DNA from: Pseudorhizobium banfieldiae
Lineage (GTDB): Bacteria > Pseudomonadota > Alphaproteobacteria > Rhizobiales > Rhizobiaceae
Length of the DNA: 64,000 nucleotides
Assembly: GCF_000967425.1 (NCBI RefSeq)
Contig: NZ_FO082820.1
Coordinates: 868,001 to 932,000 of the forward strand
Reading direction: 5' to 3'
Position 1 is the first letter of the stretch. The number at the start of each line of letters is the position of its first letter. The notes beneath the pieces were generated by a model, which did not search any database, had not been told where the DNA came from, and worked only from the letters and a program-made list of their open reading frames with translations. Of this stretch, positions 18,154 to 27,998 are shown piece by piece. The position numbers and the translations under genes were made by a program.

Positions 18154-19473
18154 TTACGCCTTGCCCGGCTTCGCCCAGCCGAGCGCATGGTAAAGCGCGA
18201 TTGCGCCGATGGTCGCCGTGCCGATGCCGTCGAGCGTGAAGCCGGCGACCTCGAGCTTGAAGTTGCCGGCGCCGAGCACCAGAGCCACGCCAACGGTGAT
18301 GAGGTTGCGCGGCTCGGCGAAATCCACCCTGTTCTCGACCCAGATGCGCCCCGCCGTTGCGGCGATCAGGCCGAAGACCACGATCGACAATCCGCCGAGC
18401 ACCGGGCCGGGGATCGTCTGGATCAGCGCCCCGAACTTCGGCGAGAAGCCGAGCAGGATGGCAATCGCGGCCGCGACGAGGAAGACGAGCGTGGAGAAGA
18501 TGCGCGTCACCGCCATCACGCCCATGTTCTCGGCATAGGTCGTCATGCCCGTGCCGCCGAAGGAGCCAGAAATCATCGTGGCGACGCCGTCGCCGATGAA
18601 GGCGCGGCCGAGATAGGGATCGAGGTTGCGGTCGGTCATCGCGCCGATCGCCTTGATGTGTCCGAGGTTTTCCGCCACCAGGATGACGACGACGGGCGCA
18701 ATCAGCGTGATCGCCGGAACCGAGAAGACCGGTGTCGTGAAGCTCGGCAGGCCAAACCAGGCGGCCGCCGCGACGCCGGAAAAGTCCACCGGCGTACCCA
18801 TGCCGAAGCCGTTGGCGAGAACGAGATAGAGGATGTAGGCCAAGGCTCCGCCGATGAGGATCGGCAGGCGGCGGGTCATGCCGGGGGCATAGACCGCGAT
18901 CAGCCCGACCGCAGCGACCGTCAGGATCGCCACCCAGCGCGACAACTGGCTGCCGTCCGGGCTGTCAGGACCGGTTCCCGAGGCGCTGGCGATCGCGATC
19001 GGCGCGAGCACGAGGCCGATGGCGGCGACGATGGCACCTGTCAGCACCGGCGGCATCAGCCGCTCGATCCAGCGGTGGCCGGCCGCCATGACGATCACGC
19101 CGATCAGCGCGTAGAGCGCGCCTGCGACGATGATGCCGCCGAGCGCCAGGGCGATGTTCGGATTGGGCGCTCCGGCAGTCGCTGCGGTCGCGACCAGGAC
19201 CGGACCGATGAAGGCGAAGGAGGAGCCGAGATAGCTCGGTACCCGCCCGCCGACGGCAATGAAGAAGATCAACGTCGAGATGCCGGAAAACAGTATCGAG
19301 ACGTTCGGGTCGAAGCCCATCAGGATCGGCGCGAGCACCGTCGAGCCGAACATGGCGACGACATGCTGCAGGCCGAGCACCATGGTCTGCCCGGCAGGAA
19401 GCCGCTCGTCAGGCAGGATGCGCCCCTCCGACTTCAGCCGCCACCGCGGAAAATAACCGCCACTTTCGCCCAT
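18154..19473 (-). CDS. NCS2-family nucleobase permease (uracil/xanthine type)
   Basis: A roughly 439-residue inner-membrane transporter with about 12-14 hydrophobic segments. Typical NCS2 features: LGLQHVVAMFGSTVLAPIL near the N-terminus, with the conserved QH, and GGTGMTTYAENMGVMAVTRI, whose TTYAEN pattern is closer to UraA/RutG uracil carriers than to xanthine/urate carriers. It is predicted to symport a nucleobase with protons. The start at 19473 follows alignment with the family; a 12-codon extension to 19509 is open. An 8-bp hairpin lies in the leader at 19547-19565. Confidence 0.88.
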   Translation of the reverse strand: MGESGGYFPRWRLKSEGRILPDERLPAGQTMVLGLQHVVAMFGSTVLAPILMGFDPNVSILFSGISTLIFFIAVGGRVPSYLGSSFAFIGPVLVATAATAGAPNPNIALALGGIIVAGALYALIGVIVMAAGHRWIERLMPPVLTGAIVAAIGLVLAPIAIASASGTGPDSPDGSQLSRWVAILTVAAVGLIAVYAPGMTRRLPILIGGALAYILYLVLANGFGMGTPVDFSGVAAAAWFGLPSFTTPVFSVPAITLIAPVVVILVAENLGHIKAIGAMTDRNLDPYLGRAFIGDGVATMISGSFGGTGMTTYAENMGVMAVTRIFSTLVFLVAAAIAILLGFSPKFGALIQTIPGPVLGGLSIVVFGLIAATAGRIWVENRVDFAEPRNLITVGVALVLGAGNFKLEVAGFTLDGIGTATIGAIALYHALGWAKPGKA

Positions 19474-19546
19474 TGGTATGCCCCATTCCATAAGAAGCCG
19501 CCGGCGCATCGAGCTCCGACGGCAAAGTGCTTCACTGTCTTGATCC

Positions 19547-19565
19547 GGCGGTCGTATCGACCGCC
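19547..19565. promoter_or_regulatory. Perfect 8-bp stem-loop upstream of the NCS2 permease gene
   Basis: GGCGGTCG-TAT-CGACCGCC, 74 bases before the permease start codon. It might be a regulator-binding dyad or the terminator stem of the upstream DapA-like gene on the same strand. There is no U-tract, which makes intrinsic termination less likely. Confidence 0.35.
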
Positions 19566-19696
19566 CGTCGCGCCGTCGTTAGCGCCAACGGAGGTAGCTG
19601 TCATCGGCAACAGAGACCTTACCCACAGCCGAGGGCGGTCGGTGACGTCTAAGCTCTATGCTGGCGCGGCGGCAGCCGACGTGGCCGAGGTCGTGA

Positions 19697-20602
19697 TCAG
19701 GCCTCGCGGAGAGGCGCGATCGCCGCCTCCACCTTGGCGTTGATCTCGGAGCCGAGCGGCAGGAGAGGCCGAGGGGGCAGGGCCGAGGACAGGCCCATGA
19801 GGTTCGCAGCGGTATACATGACCCGCAGGCTGCCATACGCCTTGAACAGGTCCCAGAGTGGCGAGAACATCGTGTCCAGGCGGGCCGCCCGGCTCTCGTC
19901 TCCGGCCATCGCGGCGCTGGTCAGAGCGGCCATGGCCCGAGGGAAGAGCCCGCCCGCGACGCTGTAGAAGGCGTCGGCCCCCGCAAGCAGGGCCTCTGCC
20001 GCTCCCCAGTCGCCGCTGTAGCCGATCGCGAAATCCGGGGACACGATGCGGCGCAGCCGGGCGATTTCGCCGGAGAAATCGCCGTTACCGGGCAGCGGCA
20101 TCTTCACGGCCTGGATGGTGGGCAGTGCGGCGAGCCGGCCGACGAGGTCCTGGCTGAAGCTGAAATGGGTGGTCGAGGGATTGTTGTAGATACAAAGCGG
20201 CAGGTCCGTCGCCCCGGCAACGGCCTGATAATGCTGGAACGCCTCCTCCTGCGTGAGCGGGGTATAGGAAACGGGTGCAAGCAGAAGCGCATCGGCACCT
20301 GCCGCCGCCGCATCGCAGGCATGTGCGACCGCCTCGTCGGTGCGTAGCGCCCCCACGCCGACGATCACCGGCAGCCGGCCTCCGACGGCTTCGATCGCGG
20401 CCTCCGTCGCGCGACGCCGCTCAGCTCGCGAGAGATACATGTAGGTGCCGGTGCTGCCGAGCAGCCCGATCGAACGTGCCCCGCTGCCGACAATGCGCTG
20501 GACGAGCCGCTGCAGGGCATCGGTATCCACATGGCCGTCCACGTCAGCGGGCGTGAGCGGAAAGGCGGAGAGGCCGGTGAAGAGCGGCAGGGGCGGGGTC
20601 AT
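19697..20602 (-). CDS. Dihydrodipicolinate synthase/N-acetylneuraminate lyase family aldolase
   Basis: A 301-residue (beta/alpha)8 aldolase. Seen are GSTGTYMYLSRAER in place of the GTTGE motif, the Tyr of CIYNNPS, and the Schiff-base Lys of IQAVKMPLP. The GTTGE-to-GSTGT change argues against true DapA (lysine synthesis) and for a pyruvate-dependent lyase of other substrate range. The start at 20602 (MTPPLPLF) matches usual family N-termini; the open frame extends upstream without support. No catabolic partner genes are adjacent apart from the permease. Confidence 0.82.
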   Translation of the reverse strand: MTPPLPLFTGLSAFPLTPADVDGHVDTDALQRLVQRIVGSGARSIGLLGSTGTYMYLSRAERRRATEAAIEAVGGRLPVIVGVGALRTDEAVAHACDAAAAGADALLLAPVSYTPLTQEEAFQHYQAVAGATDLPLCIYNNPSTTHFSFSQDLVGRLAALPTIQAVKMPLPGNGDFSGEIARLRRIVSPDFAIGYSGDWGAAEALLAGADAFYSVAGGLFPRAMAALTSAAMAGDESRAARLDTMFSPLWDLFKAYGSLRVMYTAANLMGLSSALPPRPLLPLGSEINAKVEAAIAPLREA

Positions 20603-20782
20603 CGGCAACTCGTGGAAGTCAGAATGGATCCGGGAGCGCCAGTATCGGGCTTTCTGCCTGCATCGCAAGCGTGACGAGGGAGGCATTTTTCCGGGTGCCG
20701 GTGTCGGGGCGACGGGAGTAGCCTCGTCCTTGGGCTACCGATCGCCGATGGGCGTGCGATCCAGCTTCGAGAGGAGAGCGAC

Positions 20783-21265
20783 ATGGCCAAGAACACGATC
20801 TGCATCTGGTACGACAAGGACGCCGAGGAGGCGGCCAACTTCTATGCAGCGACCTTTCCCGACAGCAGCGTGGATGCCGTGATACCGGCGCCCTCCGACT
20901 ATCCTTCGGGCAAGGCCGGAGACGTCATCGTCGTGGAGTTCACGGTCGCGGGTATTCCCTGCATCGGGCTGAACGGCGGCCCGACCTTCAAGCACAGCGA
21001 AGCCTTCTCCTTCCAGATCATGACGGAAGACCAGGAGGAGACCGACCGCTACTGGAACGCCATCGTCGGCAATGGCGGGCAGGAGAGCGAATGCGGCTGG
21101 TGCAAGGACAAGTGGGGCATCTCCTGGCAGATTACGCCGCGCGTGCTGACCGAGGCGCTCGCCGCCGGCGGCGCCGAGGCCAAGCGCGCCTTCGACGCCA
21201 TGATGACCATGCAGAAGATCGACGTTGCGAAGATCGAAGCGGCGCGCAGGGGGGAGGCGGCATGA
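20783..21265 (+). CDS. VOC superfamily protein (PhnB/3-dmu-9_3-mt type)
   Basis: A 160-residue glyoxalase-fold protein. The pattern ICIWYDKDAEEAANFY-AATFPDS, GDVIVVEFTVAG, ALNGG-like GLNGGPTFK, and CGWCKDKWGISWQITP matches the PhnB-like group of VOC proteins, whose functions are mostly unknown despite the old methyltransferase label. GAGAGG lies upstream of the ATG. It overlaps the next gene by ATGA, implying translational coupling. Confidence 0.9.
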   Translation: MAKNTICIWYDKDAEEAANFYAATFPDSSVDAVIPAPSDYPSGKAGDVIVVEFTVAGIPCIGLNGGPTFKHSEAFSFQIMTEDQEETDRYWNAIVGNGGQESECGWCKDKWGISWQITPRVLTEALAAGGAEAKRAFDAMMTMQKIDVAKIEAARRGEAA

Positions 21266-21477
21266 CGGAGGGACCCAAGGGCCCCGCCTCCTACTTCCCG
21301 TCGATCGAGAAGACGCATGGCCGGCCGATCGCCGAGTGGCAGGAGGTGGTGCGCAAGCACTATCCGGCGGGGCACATGCAACTCGTCACCATCCTGAAGA
21401 ACGAGCACGGCATGGGACACGGCCATGCAAACGCCATCGTCGCCCAGACGCTGGCGGAGGACAGGCCGAAGGCTTGA
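21262..21477 (+). CDS. DUF4287 domain protein
   Basis: A 71-residue protein, MTEGPKGPASYFPSIEKTHG onward, continuing with WQEVVRKHYPAGHMQLVTILK and GMGHGHANAIVAQ. This is the DUF4287 pattern (SYFPSIE-KTHG, HM-L-LK-EHG-GHGHAN). The ATG overlaps the stop of the VOC gene (ATGA). Function unknown; pairing with a VOC or DUF5655-type protein is frequent. Confidence 0.88.
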   Translation: MTEGPKGPASYFPSIEKTHGRPIAEWQEVVRKHYPAGHMQLVTILKNEHGMGHGHANAIVAQTLAEDRPKA

Positions 21478-21718
21478 CTGTCAGGACCGCGGTGCGACGG
21501 TCGACGGCCGCCCGGCGAAGGAGTGCCATGCCCTCATTTGGGTTGGACTTGGAGCTTCCTCTCTGTCACAAGCCACGCGGGACGCGACTGCCGTTATCTA
21601 TAGAACGGGGTCGGGCGACCGATTGACGTCACGTTGCTGCCGCGAGATCACGCTGGCCGTCCCGCTTCATGTCTTTGATCGAACAGCTGTTAGCCTTGCG
21701 GGAACCACGCAGGCCTGC

Positions 21719-21743
21719 GGAACCTCTTGCAGCAGCCATTGTT
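21719..21743 (+). promoter_or_regulatory. EcfG-type general-stress promoter
   Basis: GGAAC (21719-21723), 16 bp, TGTT (21740-21743), about 27 bp before the start of the small lipoprotein gene. It matches the alphaproteobacterial EcfG pattern except for T in place of the first C of CGTT. Confidence 0.5.
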
Positions 21744-21769
21744 GAAGCTCCAACCGACAGGAGAACACA

Positions 21770-22039
21770 ATGATGCGCCTCTTGATAACCGCCCTGAGCC
21801 TTGGCCTCACCCTTGGAGTGAGCGGCTGCACGACCGCCGGCGAGCTGGAACCGGTTCCCGGCAGCATCACCTATGGCGGCCAGCCGGCAACGCGGCTGAC
21901 GAAGGCTCCGGTCGGCAGCACGGTCACCCACCGCTTTCGCGACCAGTTCAACCAGGAATGGGGGGAGCGGTATGTTATCCGGCCCGACCGGTCGCTGCGG
22001 CTCGTCAGCCGCTACCGGATCGAATACCCCGACGACTGA
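21770..22039 (+). CDS. Small periplasmic lipoprotein
   Basis: 89 residues. The N-terminus is a lipoprotein signal: MMRLLITALSLGLTLGVSGC with lipobox GVSGC (Cys20). The mature part is beta-rich (ITYGGQPATRL, GSTVTHRFRDQF, RYVIRPDRSLRLVSRYRIEY) and short. I do not recognise a family. A likely EcfG promoter upstream suggests stress induction. GGAG precedes the ATG. Confidence 0.7.
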   Translation: MMRLLITALSLGLTLGVSGCTTAGELEPVPGSITYGGQPATRLTKAPVGSTVTHRFRDQFNQEWGERYVIRPDRSLRLVSRYRIEYPDD

Positions 22040-22114
22040 GCTTCTGCCGTCCGCAACCTCTCGCGCCGCGCGAACTTGCCTGGCGGAGCCGTAGCGGACC
22101 CGCTCAAGAAGCGA

Positions 22115-22140
22115 GGAACTCCCGGCACGCTCGAGGCGTT
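22115..22140 (+). promoter_or_regulatory. EcfG-type general-stress promoter
   Basis: GGAAC (22115-22119), 17 bp, CGTT (22137-22140): a full consensus match, 28 bp before the start codon of the 25-residue membrane peptide. Confidence 0.65.
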
Positions 22141-22167
22141 GTGGGATCGAAACAAAGGAGAAAGAAG

Positions 22168-22245
22168 ATGCTCAAAGGTATCGTGCTGTGGGCCATGGGT
22201 GTGCCCATCTTCGTCATCATCCTGCTCTACTTGTTCATCTTCTAG
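22168..22245 (+). CDS. 25-residue membrane peptide, probably stress-induced
   Basis: ATG at 22168 with AAAGGAG seven bases before it. The peptide is a basic start (MLKG) followed by a single hydrophobic helix (VLWAMGVPIFVIILLYLFIF) to the end. Very short one-helix proteins of this form occur across Rhizobiales. The full-consensus EcfG promoter and strong ribosome site make it likely to be a real gene. Confidence 0.7.
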   Translation: MLKGIVLWAMGVPIFVIILLYLFIF

Positions 22246-22318
22246 GTTGAACCGCCGGGGCGACCGTAGCACGGTCTGCGGTTGCCGCACCGGCCCAAGC
22301 AGGATGCCGACAGGAGGC

Positions 22319-22588
22319 TCAGTGCACGGACTCCTCGCCCGCGTCCTCGTCACCGATAAATGAGTGGATGCCATCCTTCTCGGCGGTGGCGAGAAACTCT
22401 TCCCAGGCGTCCTTGTCCGTCTCGAACGTCCCCTCCCAGGTGGTGACGTCTTCCTCCTGCGAAATGACCTCCAGCGTCCATCCGCCCGCACTTCCGACCG
22501 GCCGGTGGATATCGACGAGCACGGTTACGCCATCGTCCTCGAACTCTCCTGAAAAATCAGAATATTCCAGCTTTGGCTCTTTCGCCAT
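22319..22588 (-). CDS. Small acidic hypothetical protein
   Basis: 89 residues, strongly acidic, with no signal peptide or membrane segment. It is likely alpha/beta: VTVLVDIHRPVGSAGGWTLEV, then WEGTFETDKDAWEEFLATAE. A good AAGGAGCG lies upstream of the ATG. I do not recognise the family; the composition resembles small cytosolic rhizobial proteins of unknown role. The gene is convergent with the 25-residue peptide gene. Confidence 0.65.
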   Translation of the reverse strand: MAKEPKLEYSDFSGEFEDDGVTVLVDIHRPVGSAGGWTLEVISQEEDVTTWEGTFETDKDAWEEFLATAEKDGIHSFIGDEDAGEESVH

Positions 22589-22785
22589 CGGACGCTCCTT
22601 CGTTGATCCCCGCCGCGGCGCGGATGCCGCGCTTCATGGCTCTACCATAGGATCATTATGTGCTTGCGCAATGACGGCTATCTCCGATCACGCGCCGCCC
22701 TGCTTACGCTCGCCGCCGGGATTGTCCGCCTCGAGCGTCTCGACGTCCGGCGTATAGCGGAGGGGGTTGATGGCAAGGCGGCTGA

Positions 22786-25038
22786 TCATCTTTCGGGAAG
22801 CCCTTCCATGATCTTATCGATGGTGATCGGGAAATGCCGGTGGCGGGTGCCGGTGGCGTGGAAGATGGCGTTGGCGACGGCGGCGCCGACGCCGATGATG
22901 CCGATCTCGCCGAGGCCCTTGACGCCGATCGGGCTCGCCATCCTGTCCTCCTCCTCGATGAAGATCACGTCGATGTCGTGGACATCGGCATGGGCCGGGA
23001 CGTGATACTCGGCGATATTGTGGTTCATGATCCGGCCGGTCCGGTGGTCGATCATGCCTTCTTCGTGGAGCGCCATGCCGAGTCCCATGACGACGCCGCC
23101 GAGGATCTGGCTGCGGGCGGTCTTCGGATTGATGATGCGGCCGGCGTCGATGGCGCTGACCACCCGCGTCACCCGCGGCACGCCGAGTTCGGCATCGATC
23201 CTTACTTCCACGAAAACCGCGGAATGGGTGTAGCTCGTGAACTTCTTGGCCTGCTCCTGATCCGGCGCCACCTTGCCGTGGCCTTCCACGGAGGACATGC
23301 CGTGGTGGCCTAGGATATCGGCAATCGAGAGCCCGACCTGGTCGTTGCGATCGAGCACGAGGCGGTTGTCGCGGATTGCCAGTTCCTCGACGGGAGCATT
23401 GCCGAAGGGATGATTGTCCATCTTCTGGGCCAGCGACAGGAGCGTCTTCCTGATCTCCAGGCAGCCGGCCTGCACGGCGGAGCCAGAAGAGGCGGCAGTC
23501 CAGGAACCGCCTTCGACGGAAGTTTTCGGCAGGCTGGAATCGCCGATCAGCACGCTGACGCGCTCGGCTGGCTGGCCGAGTTCCTGCGCCGCGACCTGGG
23601 CGAGGATCGTATAGGTGCCGGTACCGATGTCGGAGGCCGCCGCCATGACGGTGATCTTGCCGTCGGGGAAGAGGCGGACCTTGGCTTCCGCCTGCGTCAG
23701 CGTCGCTTCCCACACACCGGTCGCGACGCCCCAGCCGATCAGGTCGTTGCCGTCGCGCATGGAGCCAGGCTCATGACTGCGCTTGTCCCAGCCGAAGCGC
23801 TCGGCACCGACGCGGTAGCAGGTGTCGAGCTCCTTGGAGGTAATCTGCAGGTCGTCGTTCTGGTCATAGCTGACGAAGTTCTTCCCCCTGAATTTTAGGG
23901 TTTCCATGCCGACCACATAGGCGAGTTCGTCCATCGCCGATTCCAGCGCCAGGAAGGCGGTGGCGGCACCGGGCGCCCGCATGTCGCCGGGCGTGGAAAG
24001 GCTCGTCTTTACAAGCTCGTAGGAGAGCTTGACGTTGTCGCACTTGTAGGTGAGGCCGGACCAGTTGACGACGTTTTCCTGGTAATCCTCGTGCAGCGAG
24101 GTGGTCTGGATCGCGTGGTGGCGGACGGACATCAGCTGGCCGTCGGCACTTGCCGCCAACTGTATGCGCTGGATCGTCGCCGGCCGCCAGGTGAGGTAGA
24201 ACATCTCGCTGCGGCTCATCTCCACCTTCACCGAGCGTTCGAGGTCGAGGCTTGCCATCACCGCGAAGAACAGCTGGTGCTTGGGGCGAAGGCCGGAGCC
24301 GAAGGCGCCGCCAACATAGGCGTTGACGACGCGCACTTCCTCCGGTTTCAGGCCGAAGACATTGCAGACATAGTCGTGGCTGTTCTGCGAGCCCTGCGTC
24401 TTGTCGTAGACGGTGAGCGTGCCGTCCTCGTTGCGGATGGCGGTGGAGGCGAAGAGCTCCATCGGATTGTGGTGCTCGCCCTGCTGGACATATTCCGTGT
24501 CGATCTTGAAGGGTGCGGCCTCATACGCACCCTCTGCATCACCTCGCGGATCAGTGGGGACCATGCTGTCCTTACGTGCCTCCGGCGGCACGTAGCTTTT
24601 CGCCCGCTCCACCGCGATATCGGTATGCGGCTCGTCTGCATGATACTCGATGCGGATCAGCTCGGCGGCGTCGCGGGCGGCCTCGAAGCTCTCGGCCACC
24701 ACGAGCGCGATCGGCTGTCCACCGAAGAGGATGCGGTCGTTTTCGAGCGGCCGGAACGGATGGCCGGGAAGCGCGACCTCGTCCTTCCACTTCTTGTCGC
24801 TCCGGGCGGCCGAGGGGCGGTTCTTGTGGGTGTAGACCTTGACCACGCCCGGATAGGCTTCCGCTTCCGTGGTGTCGATCGAGGCGATGCGGCCGCTTGC
24901 GATCGTCGCCTGAGCGGCGTAGCCGAAGAGCATGCCGGGATCGTGGTACTCGGCGGCATAGTGGGCGGTGCCGGTGACTTTGAGCGGGCCGTCGATGCGC
25001 GGCAGTGGAAATCCGAAGACTGGTTTTTCGTTCAACAT
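22786..25038 (-). CDS. paoC: Molybdenum-cofactor subunit of PaoABC-type aldehyde oxidoreductase
   Basis: A 750-residue large subunit of the xanthine oxidase family that binds molybdopterin and oxidises aldehydes. Seen: RIDGPLKVTGTAHYAAE at the N-terminus, GGAFGSG and MRAPGAATAFLALESAMDELA in the Moco domains, and the C-terminal GVKGLGEIG carrying the catalytic Glu. The size and the three-gene order (2Fe-2S, FAD, Moco) match E. coli PaoABC/YagTSR rather than xanthine dehydrogenase. AAGGAG precedes the ATG. No paoD-like maturation gene follows in the window. Confidence 0.9.
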   Translation of the reverse strand: MLNEKPVFGFPLPRIDGPLKVTGTAHYAAEYHDPGMLFGYAAQATIASGRIASIDTTEAEAYPGVVKVYTHKNRPSAARSDKKWKDEVALPGHPFRPLENDRILFGGQPIALVVAESFEAARDAAELIRIEYHADEPHTDIAVERAKSYVPPEARKDSMVPTDPRGDAEGAYEAAPFKIDTEYVQQGEHHNPMELFASTAIRNEDGTLTVYDKTQGSQNSHDYVCNVFGLKPEEVRVVNAYVGGAFGSGLRPKHQLFFAVMASLDLERSVKVEMSRSEMFYLTWRPATIQRIQLAASADGQLMSVRHHAIQTTSLHEDYQENVVNWSGLTYKCDNVKLSYELVKTSLSTPGDMRAPGAATAFLALESAMDELAYVVGMETLKFRGKNFVSYDQNDDLQITSKELDTCYRVGAERFGWDKRSHEPGSMRDGNDLIGWGVATGVWEATLTQAEAKVRLFPDGKITVMAAASDIGTGTYTILAQVAAQELGQPAERVSVLIGDSSLPKTSVEGGSWTAASSGSAVQAGCLEIRKTLLSLAQKMDNHPFGNAPVEELAIRDNRLVLDRNDQVGLSIADILGHHGMSSVEGHGKVAPDQEQAKKFTSYTHSAVFVEVRIDAELGVPRVTRVVSAIDAGRIINPKTARSQILGGVVMGLGMALHEEGMIDHRTGRIMNHNIAEYHVPAHADVHDIDVIFIEEEDRMASPIGVKGLGEIGIIGVGAAVANAIFHATGTRHRHFPITIDKIMEGLPER

Positions 25039-25049
25039 CTGGATCTCCT

Positions 25050-26062
<1,013 letters not shown>

Positions 26063-26066
<4 letters not shown>

Positions 26067-26584
26067 TCCGCAGCCTCCCGCATGCCGACTTTCACTTCCT
26101 GGTCCATGACGTCCTGGATCGCATCGGCGATGTTGGTATAGGCGCCGCAGCGACAGAGATTGCCGCTCATCATCTCGCGGATTTCCTCCCGGCTTCTGGC
26201 GTGACCCTCCCTGAGAAGGGCCACGGCGGAACAGATCTGACCGGGCGTGCAATAGCCGCACTGGTAGGCGTCGTGCTCGACGAATGCCTTCTGCACGGGG
26301 TGCATGTCGTCCGGCGTGCCGAGGCCTTCGATGGTGGTGATGTTCGTGCCGTCGAGGGTGACGGCGAGCTTCAGGCAGGAATTGATGCGCTCGCCATCGA
26401 TCAGCACCGTGCAGGCGCCGCACTGGCCATGGTCGCAGCCCTTCTTCGTGCCGTTGAGCTGCATGGGCCCGCGCAGCAGGTCGAGCAGCGTCACCCAGGG
26501 GTGGATTTCGAGATCGTGGCGGCGGCCGTTGATGGTCAGCGCAACCCGCGTCTTCGGCTGCGCATGTGCCGTGGCGATATCCAT
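26063..26584 (-). CDS. paoA: 2Fe-2S subunit of PaoABC-type aldehyde oxidoreductase
   Basis: 173 residues with two 2Fe-2S sites: the plant-ferredoxin-type cluster Cys50, Cys55, Cys58, Cys70 (KKGCDHGQCGACTV) and the four-helix-bundle cluster Cys109, Cys112, Cys144, Cys146 (QCGYCTPGQ and GNLCRCGAYT). E. coli PaoA carries a twin-arginine signal; none is visible here, so the complex would be cytoplasmic unless the true start is elsewhere. A full-consensus EcfG promoter lies 30-55 bp upstream, so the operon is probably part of the general stress response. Confidence 0.9.
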
Positions 26585-26615
26585 GGAAAGCCCTTTCCGG
26601 AAAGTGTTGCGGACT

Positions 26616-26640
26616 AACGGAAGGCAGGGGCGATTGTTCC
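26616..26640 (-). promoter_or_regulatory. EcfG-type promoter of paoABC
   Basis: On the reverse strand GGAAC (26640-26636), 16 bp, CGTT (26619-26616), a perfect consensus match, 32 bp before the paoA start. Confidence 0.65.
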
Positions 26641-26692
26641 GGCACTGGGGGTGCTTGAAACCGGCGCCTACCGCATTTGCCGAACTTTTCGG

Positions 26693-26717
26693 GGAACCTA
26701 GACTTTAGTATAGTGTT
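26693..26717 (+). promoter_or_regulatory. EcfG-type promoter of the small membrane protein gene
   Basis: GGAAC (26693-26697), 16 bp, TGTT (26714-26717), 38 bp before the ATG at 26756. It is divergent from the paoABC EcfG site only 52 bp away. Confidence 0.55.
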
Positions 26718-26755
26718 GTTTGCGGCATCACCCATTGCGAACAAGGTGACCGATC

Positions 26756-26992
26756 ATGCTTCGATTGAGCCAACTCGGATTTTGTGCGCTGGCCTTCATC
26801 GCGCTTCAGCTTGCCATCGGCACCGGACTTCGCGTCGGTGGCTGGACGGGGTTCTGGATGGCGGCCGTATCCATATTCCTGCTGGTCTTGCTGGTCATCG
26901 AGGAGATGGCCGGGGTAGACCTCAAGAAATCGATGATATCGCAGCCGCAGGAAGAGCGGCGAAGGCGCGAGCGCAACCGCGACCGCTGGTGA
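26756..26992 (+). CDS. Small two-helix membrane protein, probably stress-induced
   Basis: 78 residues with two hydrophobic helices (LGFCALAFIALQLAIGTGLRV and FWMAAVSIFLLVLLVI) and a strongly basic C-terminal tail (EERRRRERNRDRW) likely to face the cytoplasm. No family recognised. AAGGTGA lies upstream, and an EcfG-type promoter precedes it. Confidence 0.65.
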   Translation: MLRLSQLGFCALAFIALQLAIGTGLRVGGWTGFWMAAVSIFLLVLLVIEEMAGVDLKKSMISQPQEERRRRERNRDRW

Positions 26993-27017
26993 GGCCGAAC
27001 CCGTTTCTTGTTTCCCC

Positions 27018-27998
27018 TCAATGCCTTGCACGGCCGAAGACCGACCAGTCGGTCTTCTTCGACAGAAGCTCCAGCCCGAGCGTGCCGAGCCAGCTGTTGC
27101 CCATCGGATCGAGCGCCGGCGACCAGACGGCAATAGATGCCCGATGCGGCGCAATCGCCAGGATACCGCCGCCGACGCCTGACTTGGCGGGAAGGCCGAC
27201 GCGATAGGCAAAATCTCCCGAGCCGTCATACTGGCCGCAGAGCATCATCACCGCCAGGATGCGCCGTGCCCGGCGGGCGGCCGCGACCGTCACCTCGTCG
27301 CCATCGTCCGGATCATCCAGCATCAGGAAGCAGCCGGCCTTCGCAAGCCAGCGGCAATCGAGCTTGATGGCGCATTGGTGGATATAGGCGTCCAGCACCT
27401 TTTCCACCGGGTGGTTCAGGTTGCCGTAGTGGCGGGCCATGTACATCAGCGAACGGTTGAGATCGCCGCCGGTTCGGTCGCTCTCCAGCACAGTCTTGTC
27501 GAGGTCGACTGTCCGGTCCTCCAGCAGGTTTTCGAGGAGTTTCACCACGTGGCGGTTCGGCCCGGCATTGCCACCGATGCCGACGAGGATGTCGCAGATT
27601 ACGAGCGCACCGGCATTGATGAAAGGATTGCGCGGAATGCCGCGGTCGCGCTCCAGGTCGATGATCGAGTTGAAGGGATCGCCAGATGGTTCGCGGCCCA
27701 TGCGCTTCCAGAGCTTTTCGCCGACCGCCTCCAGCGCCACTTCCAGCGCAAACACCTTGGAAATCGACTGGATGGGAAAGCCGACGCCCGCGTTGCCGGC
27801 CGAAACGAGCTCGCCCATGCGTGTATAGACGGCGATGCCGAATTTCTCGAAATCGGCCTTTTTCGGCGCCGGCTTGTCGCACTCCTCCGCCTCCTGCACC
27901 GCCTTCTCGTAGATGCCGGGGGCAGCCTTGCGGACATCCTCCACAACCTCCTCGAGGATCGCCTTCAGAGCCCTGGTGTCCTGCAAGGGGTTGTTCAT
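27018..27998 (-). CDS. glsA: Glutaminase A
   Basis: A 326-residue serine-dependent beta-lactamase-fold glutaminase converting glutamine to glutamate and ammonia. The catalytic SxxK is seen in FPIQSISKVF (Ser78, Lys81), followed by NPFINAGALV, the YMARHYGNLN region and the C-terminal SGVGGGILA. Length is typical (about 305-330). A GC-rich inverted repeat (GCCCGCC/GGGCGGGC) lies just upstream of the start codon in the 5' leader (28007-28031) and could influence its expression. Confidence 0.93.
   Translation of the reverse strand: MNNPLQDTRALKAILEEVVEDVRKAAPGIYEKAVQEAEECDKPAPKKADFEKFGIAVYTRMGELVSAGNAGVGFPIQSISKVFALEVALEAVGEKLWKRMGREPSGDPFNSIIDLERDRGIPRNPFINAGALVICDILVGIGGNAGPNRHVVKLLENLLEDRTVDLDKTVLESDRTGGDLNRSLMYMARHYGNLNHPVEKVLDAYIHQCAIKLDCRWLAKAGCFLMLDDPDDGDEVTVAAARRARRILAVMMLCGQYDGSGDFAYRVGLPAKSGVGGGILAIAPHRASIAVWSPALDPMGNSWLGTLGLELLSKKTDWSVFGRARH

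Noticed and set aside
19547..19565. A purine-type riboswitch in the permease leader
   Set aside because: Only one short stem is present; no three-way junction or conserved loop pattern.
18187..19743. A 518-codon rightward frame opposite the NCS2 permease
   Set aside because: Shadow of a hydrophobic protein (Asp/Arg/His-rich); the permease signatures are on the reverse strand.
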